From Flaveria trinervia (Eukaryota > Streptophyta > Magnoliopsida > Asterales > Asteraceae): a stretch of 64,000 bases of DNA. This document shows positions 11,838 to 22,649 of this stretch, in pieces. How positions within the stretch are numbered: the first letter of the stretch is position 1; every line of letters starts with the position of its first letter. Under the pieces are notes generated by a model. It ran no database searches, had not been told where the DNA came from, and saw only the letters and a program-made list of their open reading frames with translations. Made by a program: the position numbers and the translations under genes. The stretch covers positions 73,986,599-74,050,598 of the forward strand of contig CM046451.1 of assembly GCA_025506515.1 (NCBI GenBank), in the 5' to 3' direction.

Positions 11838-13543
11838 TAAATTTATTTGAATGTGCAAGGTGTCCGCTACAGTGTTATTAGTAATACCTCGATTATTAAT
11901 AGTGGGGCATTCAGGCACATGACTGGGAATTCGTCTCTCCTTTTAATGTCAAACAAATTAAAGGGGGACATGTATCATTCGCTAGAAACAAAGGAGGTTA
12001 CATCACCGCTCAAGGCGAAATGGGAAACGAGAAAGTGAAGTTTGACAAGGTCAACTACGTTCAACAACAAGAAGTGCTACATGTTGAAAAAGGATTATGT
12101 TACATGTTCAGTCTCCCAGATTTGTGATAAAGGATTCAAAGTTGTGTTTGACACAAGAAGTGCTACATGTTGAAAACGGATTATCTTATCCAGGAGGATA
12201 AAGTTCTACTGTCAGCTTCAAGATATATTGATCTGTATGTCTTGGATCTATCAAAATCCCCCATAATTAAGACCACTATGCAATGTTTATTGACAAAGGC
12301 AACAGAGAGGGATTCAGTCTCCTGGCATAGGAGAATAGGACACATTAATCCTAGGAAGATGAATCATCTGGTATAGAATGATTTAGTGAATGGAGTAACT
12401 GTTAAGAATTTCTAGCTTCTTGATTTTTGCGTAGCATGTAAGAAAGGGAAATAGACCAAGAAGTCACACAAGGCAATGAAAGTTAATTCTATCAATATTC
12501 CTCTCGAGCTTCTACACATGGATCTGTTTGGACCTGTCAGCACAAAGAGAATTGCTGGAGATCAGTATTGCTTTGTAGTAATCGATGATTACTCAAGATT
12601 TTCTTGGGTGATGTTTTTGAAAGCCAAGTCAAAGACATTTGATTCCTTCAAGCATCTAGTCACTACATTGGAATCACTTTACAAACTGAAGGTATGAAAG
12701 ATTCGGTCTGACAATAGCACAGAGTTCAAAAATCAATGAATGGAAGCATATTTGTAGAGAGAAATGAATTGTACATCAACTTACTTCTGCCTACACTCCA
12801 CAGATGAATGGGGTTGCTGAAAGGAAAAATCAAAGCGTAATAGAGACAGCCAGGACAATGCTAGCTGACTCTAAACTGTCTATTCAATTCTGGAATGAGG
12901 CAGTGGCTAATGCATGCTACACTCTCAATCAAGTCTTAGTGGTCAAACGACATAGGAAAACATGTTATGAACTACTCCAGCGACGTATACCCAACTTGGA
13001 GTATCTAGAACCATTTGGTGCACCGTGTATGTTATTAAGAAGACTCAGACTAGAAAGTTTTATTAGATAGACCTAAAGGTGTTAAAGTGATTAGAACTAA
13101 ATGGGTTCTTAAGTGCAAGAAAGATGATCAAGGGATCATAATAAAAAAAACAAGGGTTGGCTTGTCGTTCAAGGGTTTAGACAAGTAGAGGGCATTAACT
13201 ACAATGAAGTGTTTGCACCTGCGGAAAGGATGGAAGCAATACATATATTCTTAGCCTATGCATCGTACATGAAGATCAAAGTTTATCAATTGGATGTGAA
13301 AAGTTTATTCCTTCATGGTGAAATCCGTGAAATAGTTTACATCAGTCAACCAGAAGGATTTGAGGATCCTTATCATCAGGATAGAGTTTACAAACTGGAC
13401 AAGGCTCTTTACGGGCTCCATCAAGCCCCTAGAGCCTAGTATGAGAAACTCTGAACTCATCTAGTGAAACATGGTTTTCGCAGAGGAATTATTGACTCTT
13501 GTAGCCACTAAAGACATGAATGATATATGATGTCCCAGACAAC
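11838..13543 (+). pseudogene. Element G pol, protease to partial RT
   Basis: This is a broken pol. The protease region near 11890-11935 reads INSGAFRHMTGN, with Asn in place of the catalytic Asp. The pre-integrase zinc region follows: SWHRRIGHINPRKM (12320-12360) and CVACKKGK. The integrase core (12476-12870) keeps LLHMDLFGP, RSDNSTEF and NGVAERKN, so all three catalytic acids remain, but it is interrupted by stops. Partial RT follows almost directly (13075-13490), with VYQLDVKSLFLHGEI and LYGLHQAPRA, and ends before the YVDD box. The linker normally found between integrase and RT is absent here and appears after the Angela array at 47305. The Angela composite is inserted at the right end. 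Confidence 0.75.
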
Positions 13544-13548
13544 ACAAC
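13544..13548. other. Target site duplication acaac, left copy
   Basis: acaac precedes the first Angela LTR and is repeated directly after the third LTR (47300-47304). The three-LTR array therefore occupies one insertion site. Confidence 0.8.
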
Positions 13549-14686
13549 TGTAGGATTCTATGTGCCCAAGACACGTAGAATATTGATGCGGTTAGTACGT
13601 TATGATCCAAGTCGGTTATACCCAATAACAAGCTTTGCATCACCAAGAATTATTTAATTGATGATGGGTTCATACAATTAAATAATTACACCAAATTTAG
13701 AAAGGAAAATTAGGTTTTCTAAATAATTATCTGCGAGATGAAACAAGTTATAAGGATAATTTGTTGATGGGTTTATTATTATTTTGTATTTAAAAGGGTT
13801 TAAATAACACAAATAACATGTGAGTATACTTTAGTTAAAATGTTTAATTGGAGAAGGTATATGTCACAATTTTAATAAGTCTAGTACATGACTTATTAAT
13901 GTGTGATATAAGACAAGTTTAGGAGGGAAAACCCTCCCCTTTTGGACCATTTTGGGCGGCCACCTTGTGTGGAAAGGTGAGAATTATTGTCTTGAAACTT
14001 ACACTCTTTATGAAAGAGTGTACGACACACTTCTCATCCATCAATTCATCTTGCATGCTCAAAAATCTCTCTCATCTTCTTCTCTCTTGATGCTCACGGC
14101 TGAAACAAGAAGAAGAGAACATTTTTGGGTGTTTTTGGTGCTCTCTCCCTAGCAAGAGTGGTGGTTGCTTCAAAGGCTTTGGGTATACAAGCTTGAGGGT
14201 CCTCCTCTTGGAACCTTGGTCGATTTCATCCTCCCAGTTTTGCTGCTGGATGTTCACGGTTTTGAAGGGCAGTTGGAGGTTTTCCTTTTGGAGTATTGGT
14301 GTCCAAATCCAAGTAATCATGATGCTTACTTAAAGCCAAGTGCGAGTGAACACTTGAAGACTTCTAAGCTTGAAGTTTTTGGGCATATTTCAGCCTTCTT
14401 TTGGCCGAATTTCAGCATCCATTCTACTCTTTCCGTCGACATTTGTAGCTTGCTGAAAGGTAGTTTTGGCAGCACCTTGTGGCTGTCATATTATGTGTTT
14501 TGTGTTTACATAGCATGCTCATTCACATAATGATCCCCTTTTGGTTTGGGTTTGTTTTCCATCTTAAAACATAACTAAGAACATGAAATTTTCAGCTTAA
14601 AATCGGTTTTAAAAACTACATATCCGCTGCGTTTTCTGAAAGTTTAAATGGTTAAACATGGATTTTGTGTTCTAGCAAACCCGTCA
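13549..14686 (+). repeat. Angela LTR 1
   Basis: This 1138-bp LTR starts tgtaggattctatg and ends ccgtca. It aligns end to end with LTR 2 and LTR 3. By eye it differs from LTR 2 at only about ten sites, many of them one-base indels, so the array is young. Short ORFs inside it (13952-14530) recur in the other LTRs but are not coding genes. Confidence 0.9.
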
Positions 14687-14688
14687 AA

Positions 14689-14702
14689 TGGCATCAAGAG
14701 CC
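14689..14702 (+). other. Primer binding site of Angela unit 1 (atypical)
   Basis: tggcatcaagagcc lies two bases after the LTR, where copia elements usually have tggtatcagagcc. It differs by one substitution and one inserted a. The same variant follows LTR 2 (34184-34197). Confidence 0.75.
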
Positions 14703-15694
14703 GGTTATGTGGATGACTTGCTTGTTTTGTCCTTTAAAATAGGTTTTAAAGGATGATGATAATCTAAATATAAGCTGATTTGGGGCTGCTATGTTTCTGT
14801 TTTGTTGAATCCCCAACTTTCAAGATTTAATTATACATGCTTAAGATTAAATCTTGAAAGATATATATATGTTGATATGTTGTGTTGTTTGGACAACATC
14901 TAAACCCGAATTTTTCAGTTTATGTTGGCTGAAAATTCGTTGGTTTTAAGTGGATTCATAGTTATATTTTGGATGATATAATGGATGCTTATTTTAGTGC
15001 ATAACCTAGCCATTGACCTTGTGTTGTTTGGGTGTTTGTAATGGTTGTATTCATTCATTCAGTTGGGTTGTATTATCTATTGTTTCAAGTGTAATTTTAT
15101 TTATTATTGGGTTGTAATAAATAGATTAGGTGTAATTTCATTTTACTAGATATCATGTATTAGGACCTTATATTGTAATATGAAGACATATGCCTTGGAA
15201 GCACAAAGGAAGACACTAAAGAAACATGGAGCATTTTGGATGCGGTTTCAAGTGGGAGGCTTTTGGAAGCTTTCTATGTGTTCTCTTGTTGTAACCTTAG
15301 AAAAGACCAAATGACAACACTTGTGATGGCAAATAAGTGTTGTCAACATAAGGGCTATGGTTATGCACATATGATAGTTAATGTTTATGCTTGTTTAAAT
15401 GTTTGTTGTTTGTTTGAATGGTTGATGTTTTGACATACATAACAAACTCACTAACAACTTAACAAGCTGAAAATTGATGGTTCTAAAAGTTTATATAAAG
15501 TTATTAAAATGGTTTAATGATTTTAAAGATTAAAATTGGTTTTAGTCAAAGGACCATAGGGTACCTTGTATTTGATTGCATGCAAATACAAGTACATAGA
15601 GTTTTCTAAACTAATGTTATGTAACCTCTAAATATTCTTTAACAAGATCAACACCGTCCTTTTACACAACACTTGAGTCACTTGAGAACTCTTA

Positions 15695-16013
15695 GTGGGA
15701 TAAAGGTCACCTAACCACTTTGAGGGAACTCGTGATTCAAGGTGAGAATGCCTTATTTGTGGGATAAAGGTCACCTAACCACTTGTTTTGGCAAACTCAC
15801 ACGTGGGTGTAAGTAGGGTGTCTTGATTTGCAAATCATGTCAAATGGATCACCTACGATGTGGTTTCCAAATGGTGTTGATGGGATTAACATGCCGACTT
15901 TACATATGATGTTTCAAGTCGATCCCATATTTCTAGAAGTTGCAAATGGTTGCGATCGTCAAACGTTGACCACCTTATTAATTTAAAACGTGAGATAAAG
16001 GTCACCTAACCAC
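15695..16013 (+). repeat. Three 24-bp leader repeats
   Basis: Copies of gtgggataaaggtcacctaa plus ccac lie at 15695-15718, 15759-15782 and 15990-16013 (one g-to-a change in the third). Each contains outer arms gtgg/ccac and an inner aggt-c-acct hairpin core. Unit 2 has the same three (35190-35213, 35254-35277, 35485-35508), and fragment H starts with a diverged copy at 49194-49217. Confidence 0.85.
15880..15928 (+). other. Leader compound hairpin
   Basis: The arms atgggat (15880-15886) and cgactt (15895-15900) pair with aagtcg (15916-15921) and atcccat (15922-15928). This gives 13 potential base pairs with an 8-nt bulge and a 15-nt loop. The same arms are kept in unit 2 (35375-35423). It could be an RNA structure used in packaging or dimerisation (inference). 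Confidence 0.6.
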
Positions 16014-16127
16014 AATTTAAATGTAATGTTGGCTTCTAGATTTTAATATAAAAAGACCTTAAAAGGCATTTATTATTAAAATTACAATATCGAAAATACT
16101 AAAATAAAACTTTGTTAAATTTTGTAG

Positions 16128-17030
16128 ATGGCCTCACATAATGATAATTACGATAACTCGTCTGCGTCCAACCAATCTCTACGAGCGATCCTCCAAAAGG
16201 AACGTCTAAATCATAACAACTTCATCGATTGGTATCGAAACTTGAGAATCGTTCTCAAGCCAGAGAGAAGATCGTATGTTTTAGATGACCCTATCCCCGA
16301 TCAACCTAGCGAGGATGATGAGGAGGCCTACAACGATTGGCTGAAGTACACTGAGGACTCCGTCCAAGTGTCTTGTCTCATGCTAGCGAGCATGACTCCA
16401 GATCTCCAAAAGGAGTATGAACACCACGAAGCTTACGACATGATAACCCAGCTGAAGAAACGTTCCAACAGCAAGCAAGGGTTGAGCGCTTCGAAACGGT
16501 TCGAGCACTCCATGCATGTCATATGGACGACAACCAATCTGTTTCATCTTATGTACATAAGATGAAAAGTCACATTGACCGCCTCGAGAGGCTTAATTGT
16601 CCCGTCTCGAAGGAATTGGCCACGGATTTGATCCTCAATGGCCTTACCAAGAGGTTCGAGACATTCGTGTTGAACTACAACATGAATGCTTGGGACAAAA
16701 GCATTGGTGAGCTTCACTCAATGCTCAAAACTTCCGAGGCGGCCATGGGTAAAAGGGTTTTACCCGTTCTCACCATCAATGAAGGTGGGAACAATAAAAG
16801 GCCTCGTCCGCACCCAAGGCAAAGGTTACCAAGGTAAGGGACCCGCTTGGGGAAAGGGAAAGGGGTGGTAAGGGTACCACCCAAACCACATGAGAAGAAG
16901 CAAAAGGTTGCTACCAATGACCCATGCTTCAAGTGTGGGGAGATTGGACATTGGGCAAGAAATTGTCCTGTCCATCTCCAAGAGTTGAAAGCCAAGAGGG
17001 ATGCCGGGCAGACCTCAGGTACAATATACA
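16128..17030 (+). pseudogene. Angela unit 1 gag
   Basis: The start ATG at 16128 (MASHNDNYDNSS) is conserved in unit 2. The protein has the copia gag signature with LRAILQKERLNHNNFIDWY near the N-terminus, and the zinc knuckle CFKCGEIGHWARNC at 16925-16966. A one-base deletion near 16460 shifts the frame, which resumes correctly from about 16523. Two more small indels lie near 16805-16835. Unit 2 has an undamaged version of the same stretch. In this family gag and pol are one continuous frame. Confidence 0.85.
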
Positions 17031-18793
17031 TGATTCATATTGATCTTAATGTTACATCTTCAAATACATGGGTATTGGATACCGGATGTGGAACTCATAT
17101 TTGCAATTTGTTGCAGGGGTTCACAAGAAGTAGGGACTTCAAACAAGGAGATGTTAGCCTCTTCATGGGCAATGGAACTAAAGTCTTAGTTGAAGCTCGT
17201 GGGGACTACATCCTAAGACTTCCAAGTGGCTTGGAAGTTATTTTGAATATTGTTTTGTATGCTCCTAGTTTGACTAGGAACATTATTTCTGTATCCCAAT
17301 TAAGACTTTATGATTATGTATTATCTTTTATTGAAAATGATATTCATGTTTCTTTAAATAATATGTTCTATTTTAAAGCTATACCCATTAATGGTATTTA
17401 TGAATTGGTTCATGAAAATGCTTTAATAGTTCATGTACCATACTAACACCAAAAAACTCAAGTTGGATTTGAGTGATACCTATCTTTGGCATTGTCGTCT
17501 TGGTCATATAAACAAGAAACGTATACAAACCCTTCAAAAGAATGGCCTTTTAAAAACAAATGAATGTGATTCATTTGATGTGTGTGAATCTTGTTTACAA
17601 GGTAAAATGACTAAGGCACCCTTTAGTGGAACTAACGAAAGGGCAAAAGATTTATTAGGAATCATACATTCGGATGTATGTGGTCCTTTTAAACCAATGA
17701 CTAGGAATGGTGAAAGATACTTCATTACCTTTACCGACGATTATAGTCGCTATGGGTATGTGTACTTATTAAGGCACAAAGATGAGACTTTTGAAATGTT
17801 CAAAATCTTCAAGAATGAAGTAGAAAATCAACTCAACAAGTCAATTAAAGTTCTCCGTACCGATAGAGGAGGTGAATACCTAAGTGATGCCTTTCAAGAT
17901 CATCTTAGGAGTTGTGGGATTGTCTCACAACTCACTCCACCTGGAACACCACAACATAATGGTGTGTCTGAGAGGAGGAATCGAACCTTATTGGATATGG
18001 TCCGATCTATGATGGCTAGAAGCTCATTACCTCTATCATTTTGGGGTTTCGCTCTGCTCTCCGCGGCTCGTATTTTAAATATGGCCCCAACCAAAAAGGT
18101 GGAAAGGACACCTTTTGAGATATGGCATGGAAGAGTTCCATGCCTATCATACTTAAGGGTCTGGGGTTGTGAGGCTTATGTTAAAACTCCCACCCTAAAC
18201 AAATTGGAAGTCCGATCCACCAAGTGTATCTTTATTGGATATCCTAGAGATTCTATGGGATATTATTTCTATGATCCACTGGAACAAAAGGTGTTTGTTG
18301 CCAGAAAGGGTGAGTTCTTAGAAGCAAAGTTCCTTATGGAAGGAACTGGCAGTAGAACAGTGGATCTTGAGGAGGATCAAGAACCAAAACCCGATGCACG
18401 TTTGGTTGAAACTAGCACTCAACATGAGGATGTTGAAGTTGATCAAGTGGTTGATCAATACACACAAAACGTTGGTAGAAGTGGTAGAATTAGTAATCCA
18501 CCTGAAAGATACGGATTTTTCATGGATGGATGCTATGTGGTAGATTCAGATGAGCCAACCACATACCATGATGCAGTGTCCAATTTGGATTGGTTCAAAT
18601 GGCTTGAGGCCATGAACGTTGAGATGCAATCCATGTATGACAATCAAGTTTGGGATCTTGTTGTACCACCTCTTAATTCCAAGGTAGTTGGAAGTAAGTG
18701 GGTTTTCAAGAAGAAAACCGATATGCATGGAAACTTGGATACTTATAAAGCTAGACTTGTAGCGAAGGGTTTTACTCAAACTCATGGGGTTGA
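17031..18793 (+). pseudogene. Angela unit 1 pol, protease to start of RT
   Basis: The protease motif WVLDTGCGTHICN (about 17069-17107) is intact. Two one-base deletions near 17427-17437 break the frame relative to unit 2. From 17433 the frame is open through the zinc-binding region (LWHCRLGHINKK, CESCLQGK) and an integrase core with all three acids (HSDVCGP, RTDRGGEY, NGVSERRN). It continues to the first RT block, VVGSKWVFKKK and ARLVAKGFTQ. It stops being pol at 18793, where element A interrupts it; the open frame's last 27 codons (to 18875) are LTR sequence. Pol resumes at 30918. Confidence 0.85.
18789..18793. other. Target site duplication gttga, left copy (element A)
   Basis: gttga precedes the A 5' LTR and is repeated right after its 3' LTR (30918-30922). 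The pol reading frame resumes there with VDYDETFS. Confidence 0.9.
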
Positions 18794-19598
18794 TGTTGGA
18801 CCAAAAGAACCAATGAGCCTGATCAGAGAAACCTCTAAGTCCCACAGGACATCACAACAGCTGAAGAAGACCTGATCAGCTGTTCTACAAAGTCTGAAGA
18901 ATACAACTGCTGAAGTATTTCTGAAGTACTGAAGACAAAGACTGAGACAACAGCTGAAGATCTAAAGTCTGAAGACTTCAACAAGTACTGAAGACAAAGA
19001 CTGAAGATCAACAGCTGAAAGACAAAGTCTGATGTTCAAGTACTGAAGACATCAGCTGATGTTAACAGCTGATGACAACAGCTGAAGAGGGCTTCTTCAG
19101 TTGTTGTGATGGTTTTTCTTCATCAGTAGTTTTCTTTTCCTTTCAGTAGTTTGTTTACTTTTCAGTAGTTTTGTTTCCTTTTCAGTACTTGTAAACAACT
19201 GAAGAGGTTGTTCTTCAGTTGTTGTAGTATCAGTAGTTTTATGTTTTTCAGTAGTTGTAAATAAGATGTTTAACACTTAGGAACATTTGTAAGAAGATGT
19301 CAGTTGTTGACATCTTCAGTAGTTGTTAAACATCAGTAGTTATAAAACGGTTACATGTCACTTTCAAGTGACATCAGCCTACGTCATTCTTTCCTTTATA
19401 AGGAAAGATGACTCACCTGTAATCGTGCCATTGAGGCTGACAATCTTAATGCAATATTCCTTTTGTCTGATATTTCTCTCTCTATAACAAAATTCATTTA
19501 TCGCTTTATATCGAATGTTCTTGCTTGAATTTGTCTAATTCTGAGCTATTCGCGCTATATCTGTTCAATCGATTAAACCTAGAGCTGAGATCCTAACA
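18794..19598 (+). repeat. Element A 5' LTR
   Basis: It starts tgttggaccaaaag and ends gatcctaaca. Its first ~550 bases are packed with short motifs of the form cagtagtt, cagttgtt, caactgaag and cagctgaag. These contain CAACTG/CAGTTG/CAGCTG, which fit MYB-core and E-box consensus sequences. Copies of this LTR are at 30113-30917 and 38292-39098. Confidence 0.92.
19355..19415 (+). promoter_or_regulatory. Element A LTR core promoter region
   Basis: In order: a perfect inverted repeat atgtcactt-tc-aagtgacat (19355-19374); tacgtca (19380-19386), the complement of the bZIP/TGA-type TGACGTA site; a TATA-like tttataagg (19395-19403); and tgactca (19409-19415), an AP-1/GCN4-type site. The same order is kept in the 3' LTR and the A2 LTR. 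Assignment to transcription factors is inference from consensus sequences. Confidence 0.55.
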
Positions 19599-19600
19599 AA

Positions 19601-19612
19601 TGGTATCAGAGC
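19601..19612 (+). other. Primer binding site of element A
   Basis: tggtatcagagc, two bases after the LTR, is fully complementary to the 3' end of plant initiator-Met tRNA. The leader from here to the gag ATG at 19806 shows nothing further. Confidence 0.92.
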
Positions 19613-19805
19613 AGGTTAATCATTGATCATCTAACAATTGATCATTGAAACTGTTCAATCGCTCTAAGTTTGATCGAATTAGCAAATTCGCAAGGATCTG
19701 TTATAGAGATTGAGAGTGTATCGCTTCTGGCCGTTTTATTTGAGTTTTGTGTGGTTCTGAGCTAAATTTATTGTGATTTTACTTGAATCTGTTTGATTTT
19801 CCACA

Positions 19806-22649
19806 ATGACTACTTCTTCGAATGATCCTTTCAATACTGGATCCTCTACCAAGCCTCCGATCTTGGTGAGGAATAAGTATAACATTTGGCGAAGAAGATT
19901 GCTCCATCACCTGTCTGTCAATAGCTTAGGTTGTTGGACATCTGTGGTACATGGACCACATAAGCCGATGGTGAATGATCCGGAAACAAACCAGTTGGTT
20001 CCAAAGAAGAAGGAGCAATACTCCGATGAGGACAAGAAGTTGTTTGAAACGGATGCAAAAGCCCATGGAATTTTGGCTATGGCTATTCCTAATGAGATTT
20101 ACTCTGGGCTTCTGCATTGTGAGTCTGCTCATGACCTCTGGAAAGCCATCAAAGAACAATTGGTGGTACTGATGAGGTTTTAGCAAACAACAGGGAAATC
20201 CTCGCCCAACAATATGAGACTTTCTCTCATAGAAAGGGTGAGACTCTGACTCAACAATTTGAGCGGTTTTCATGTTTAATCTCTGAATTGAAAATGGTTA
20301 AACATGAATATACCAGGAGTCAGATGAACCATAGATTCCTAAGATCACTGCCTGAGAGATGGAACACATATACCATTGTTCTACGCTCAAATGCTGATGT
20401 TGATCGCCTATCTCTCACCCAACTTCATGGGAAACTGCTTACATTCGAGAGAGAGATAGAGCAGAAAAGGAAATTGGCTTCATCTGGCAAGCTCACTGAG
20501 GATTTTGTCCAAGGGAACACTGCCCTGATTGGACATCAAGAGTCAGAATATGCGTCATCTGAAAGCCAGTATGATGAGCATATTGATTTCTCTACAAACA
20601 CTTCTGAGCCTGCCTTTGTGAGTGTTGATAGTTATTCTGCTGGTAGTAATAGTGACAATCTATGTTTCATCATGGATGATCTCAAGGGGATTGCAGATGA
20701 TGACTTAGAAGAGATGGATATTTTGAGCCAAATGGCCTTGATAAATATCAGATCTCAGAAGTTCTACAAAAGAACTGGAAGGAAATTCCCAGGACTCTCT
20801 GGCAAAACCAAAGTTGGTTTTGACAAGAGTAAGTTGAAGTGCCATAAATGCCACAGGCTTGGACACTTTGCAAGAGAATGTAGATCATCTGGATCTAACT
20901 CTCCTGCACCTTTTGTGACTTACCCTGGCAATAGTCAACAAAACAGACGGCAACAACCTGTCAATTCTGGTTATCATCATCAACCACAATCTCCTGCATA
21001 TTTTGTTCCACAGGGGCCAATGCCATATCCATACCCCTGCTATTACATGCCACAACCAGGCCAGGTTCAAGCACCCACTGCTCAGCAACCACATGCACTC
21101 CCTGAGCCTCAACCATCCAATCTCATCAACCTAATCAACTTCAACAACACAGCTTCTTCACACCAGGAGTTGTTGACTGGAGCAGCTTACCAGATGATGT
21201 GTCTGGTAATGAACAACTGTTCTCAGGTGCTGGTCAACATGGTGGTGAGCATCCTTTTGGAAATCTAGCTCTCATGACTTTGGAATCCTCTGATGGATCA
21301 TCCTCAAGTACCTCTTCAACACAGGTATCACAGGTATCCTCTGAGGCTAAGGCCAAATTATGTTCTGAAACTTGCATAGCAGCATTTGCCTCTATTAGAG
21401 AAGCAAATGTGGCTTTAATCAATAAAAATGTATGCTAGAACAAATTTCCAAAAATAAAGCTGAGTTTGAGTCTGTGCTGAAAGAGAAAAATGATGAGATT
21501 TATAAATTAAAATGCCAAATCTCTGATGATAAGGCTAGGGAGGATGTACTCTTAGAGAAGTACAAAGACCTCAAAGATACTCTTGCTGTCACCCAAGTAG
21601 AGTGTGATCGATGGGTACAATCTTGTAAGGGCTTTGAAATGCTTCTTAGTAAGCAAAAGCTTCCAATGTGAAGTTTGGAATTGGTTATAATCACACTGCT
21701 CCTCTTACAGATTTTGCTTCAAGAGCAGGAGTAGAATCTGATGGAGAAAGTAATGACCAATCCACCTCATCATGTGATTCACTACTTGATAAAGCACCAT
21801 CAGTAGTTGAAGTCAGTAGTAATCCCTCTGTGAACCTATCAGCTGATATTGATGGTTCAACTGCTGACACTCACATGATCAATGAGTTGATCAACCCAGT
21901 GTTATCCCTAGAAGTACTGAGGGTACTGGAGAGCAGGGGATAACATCTGGAGTTCAAATCCCAATAACTGACAGCACTAAAGAGAAGAAATCTGTCAGTA
22001 GGAAGGATTTGAAGCCTACTAAGGGAGTTGACAAGAAGGCAAAAAGTGCTTCTAAACTGCTGAAGAGCAAGTCTTCAGTAGTTTCATCTTCTTCAGTTGA
22101 TGATCAACAGAAGATGAAGAAGAAACCATGTGAAATATGTGGTCTATTCAATCATCTCACAGATGATTGTTGGTACAAAAAGGGATCCAAACTCAACAAA
22201 AGGAGAAAATTAAAGAAAACTTGGCTAAAATGAAAACTGAGTTTGAGTCCAAGTTTGTACCAGCAGCATCAAATCCTGTTACTCCTATGTCCAAAAAGAA
22301 ATCTAAAAGGGAAGGAGTGCAACAGGCAACATCTGAGGTTGCTCTCAGAAGAAGATGGTGCAACACAAGAACTCATCATCAACACCAATACCAATGTGTC
22401 TGAAGAGCTGAAAGCTCTTTCCCAAAATCAGACACAGCTGGTAATGATGGTTCAACATCTGTTGGGAAGAGTTAACCAACTTGATGGCCCTGTGTTGAAA
22501 CCCCAGAAAAGGAGATCCAAGCGAAAGGATTCCTCTTCTACACCATCTCCTTCACCTCAAGCTATGTGCCCAATAACCTGTTAGTTTACCATCTATTGAT
22601 GAGAACCAGGCCCAAAACCAAAAAGGTTTGGGTCTCCAAAACTAACTGA
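19806..22649 (+). pseudogene. Element A gag, two zinc knuckles, frameshifted
   Basis: The start ATG 19806 (MTTSSNDPFNTG) follows the leader. The UBN2-like gag core (ILAMAIPNEIYSGLL, SAHDLWKAIK) is interrupted by a one-base deletion near 20160 and resumes before 20288 in frame. Zinc knuckle 1 is CHKCHRLGHFAREC (20840-20881). A Pro/Gln-rich stretch (20900-21120) and a coiled-coil-like stretch (EKNDEIYKLKCQISDDKARE, 21480-21545) follow. Zinc knuckle 2 is CEICGLFNHLTDDC (22129-22170). Gag ends WVSKTN-stop at 22649. Further shifts occur near 21130, 21430, 21660 and 21940. Long gag with two knuckles fits SIRE-type elements. Confidence 0.85.

Larger units (their letters stand above)
14703..16127 (+). 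other. Angela unit 1 untranslated leader
   Basis: About 1.4 kb separates the primer site from the gag ATG. I see no coding sequence in it: the ORF at 15236-15433 is short and matches nothing I recognise. It contains three copies of a 24-bp repeat and a compound inverted repeat, listed separately. All are conserved in unit 2 (34198-35622). RNA packaging, dimerisation or translation control would be the expected roles of such a leader; this is inference. Confidence 0.7.

Noticed and set aside
13952..14530. Open frames in Angela LTR 1, repeated at 33444-34023 and 46573-46950
   Set aside because: They lie wholly inside LTRs, have no recognisable domain, and recur only because the LTR recurs. Frames differ between copies through indels.
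15236..15433. 65-codon frame in the Angela unit 1 leader
   Set aside because: It is short with no recognisable motif. In unit 2 the collinear sequence has a base change in the first codons, and no start context is evident.
18794..18875. C-terminal 27 codons of the Angela integrase/RT frame
   Set aside because: They are translated LTR of element A. Real pol continues at 30918.
19601..19612. tRNA-like sequence at the primer site
   Set aside because: Only 12 bases match a tRNA 3' end, exactly as a primer binding site should. No tRNA fold surrounds it.
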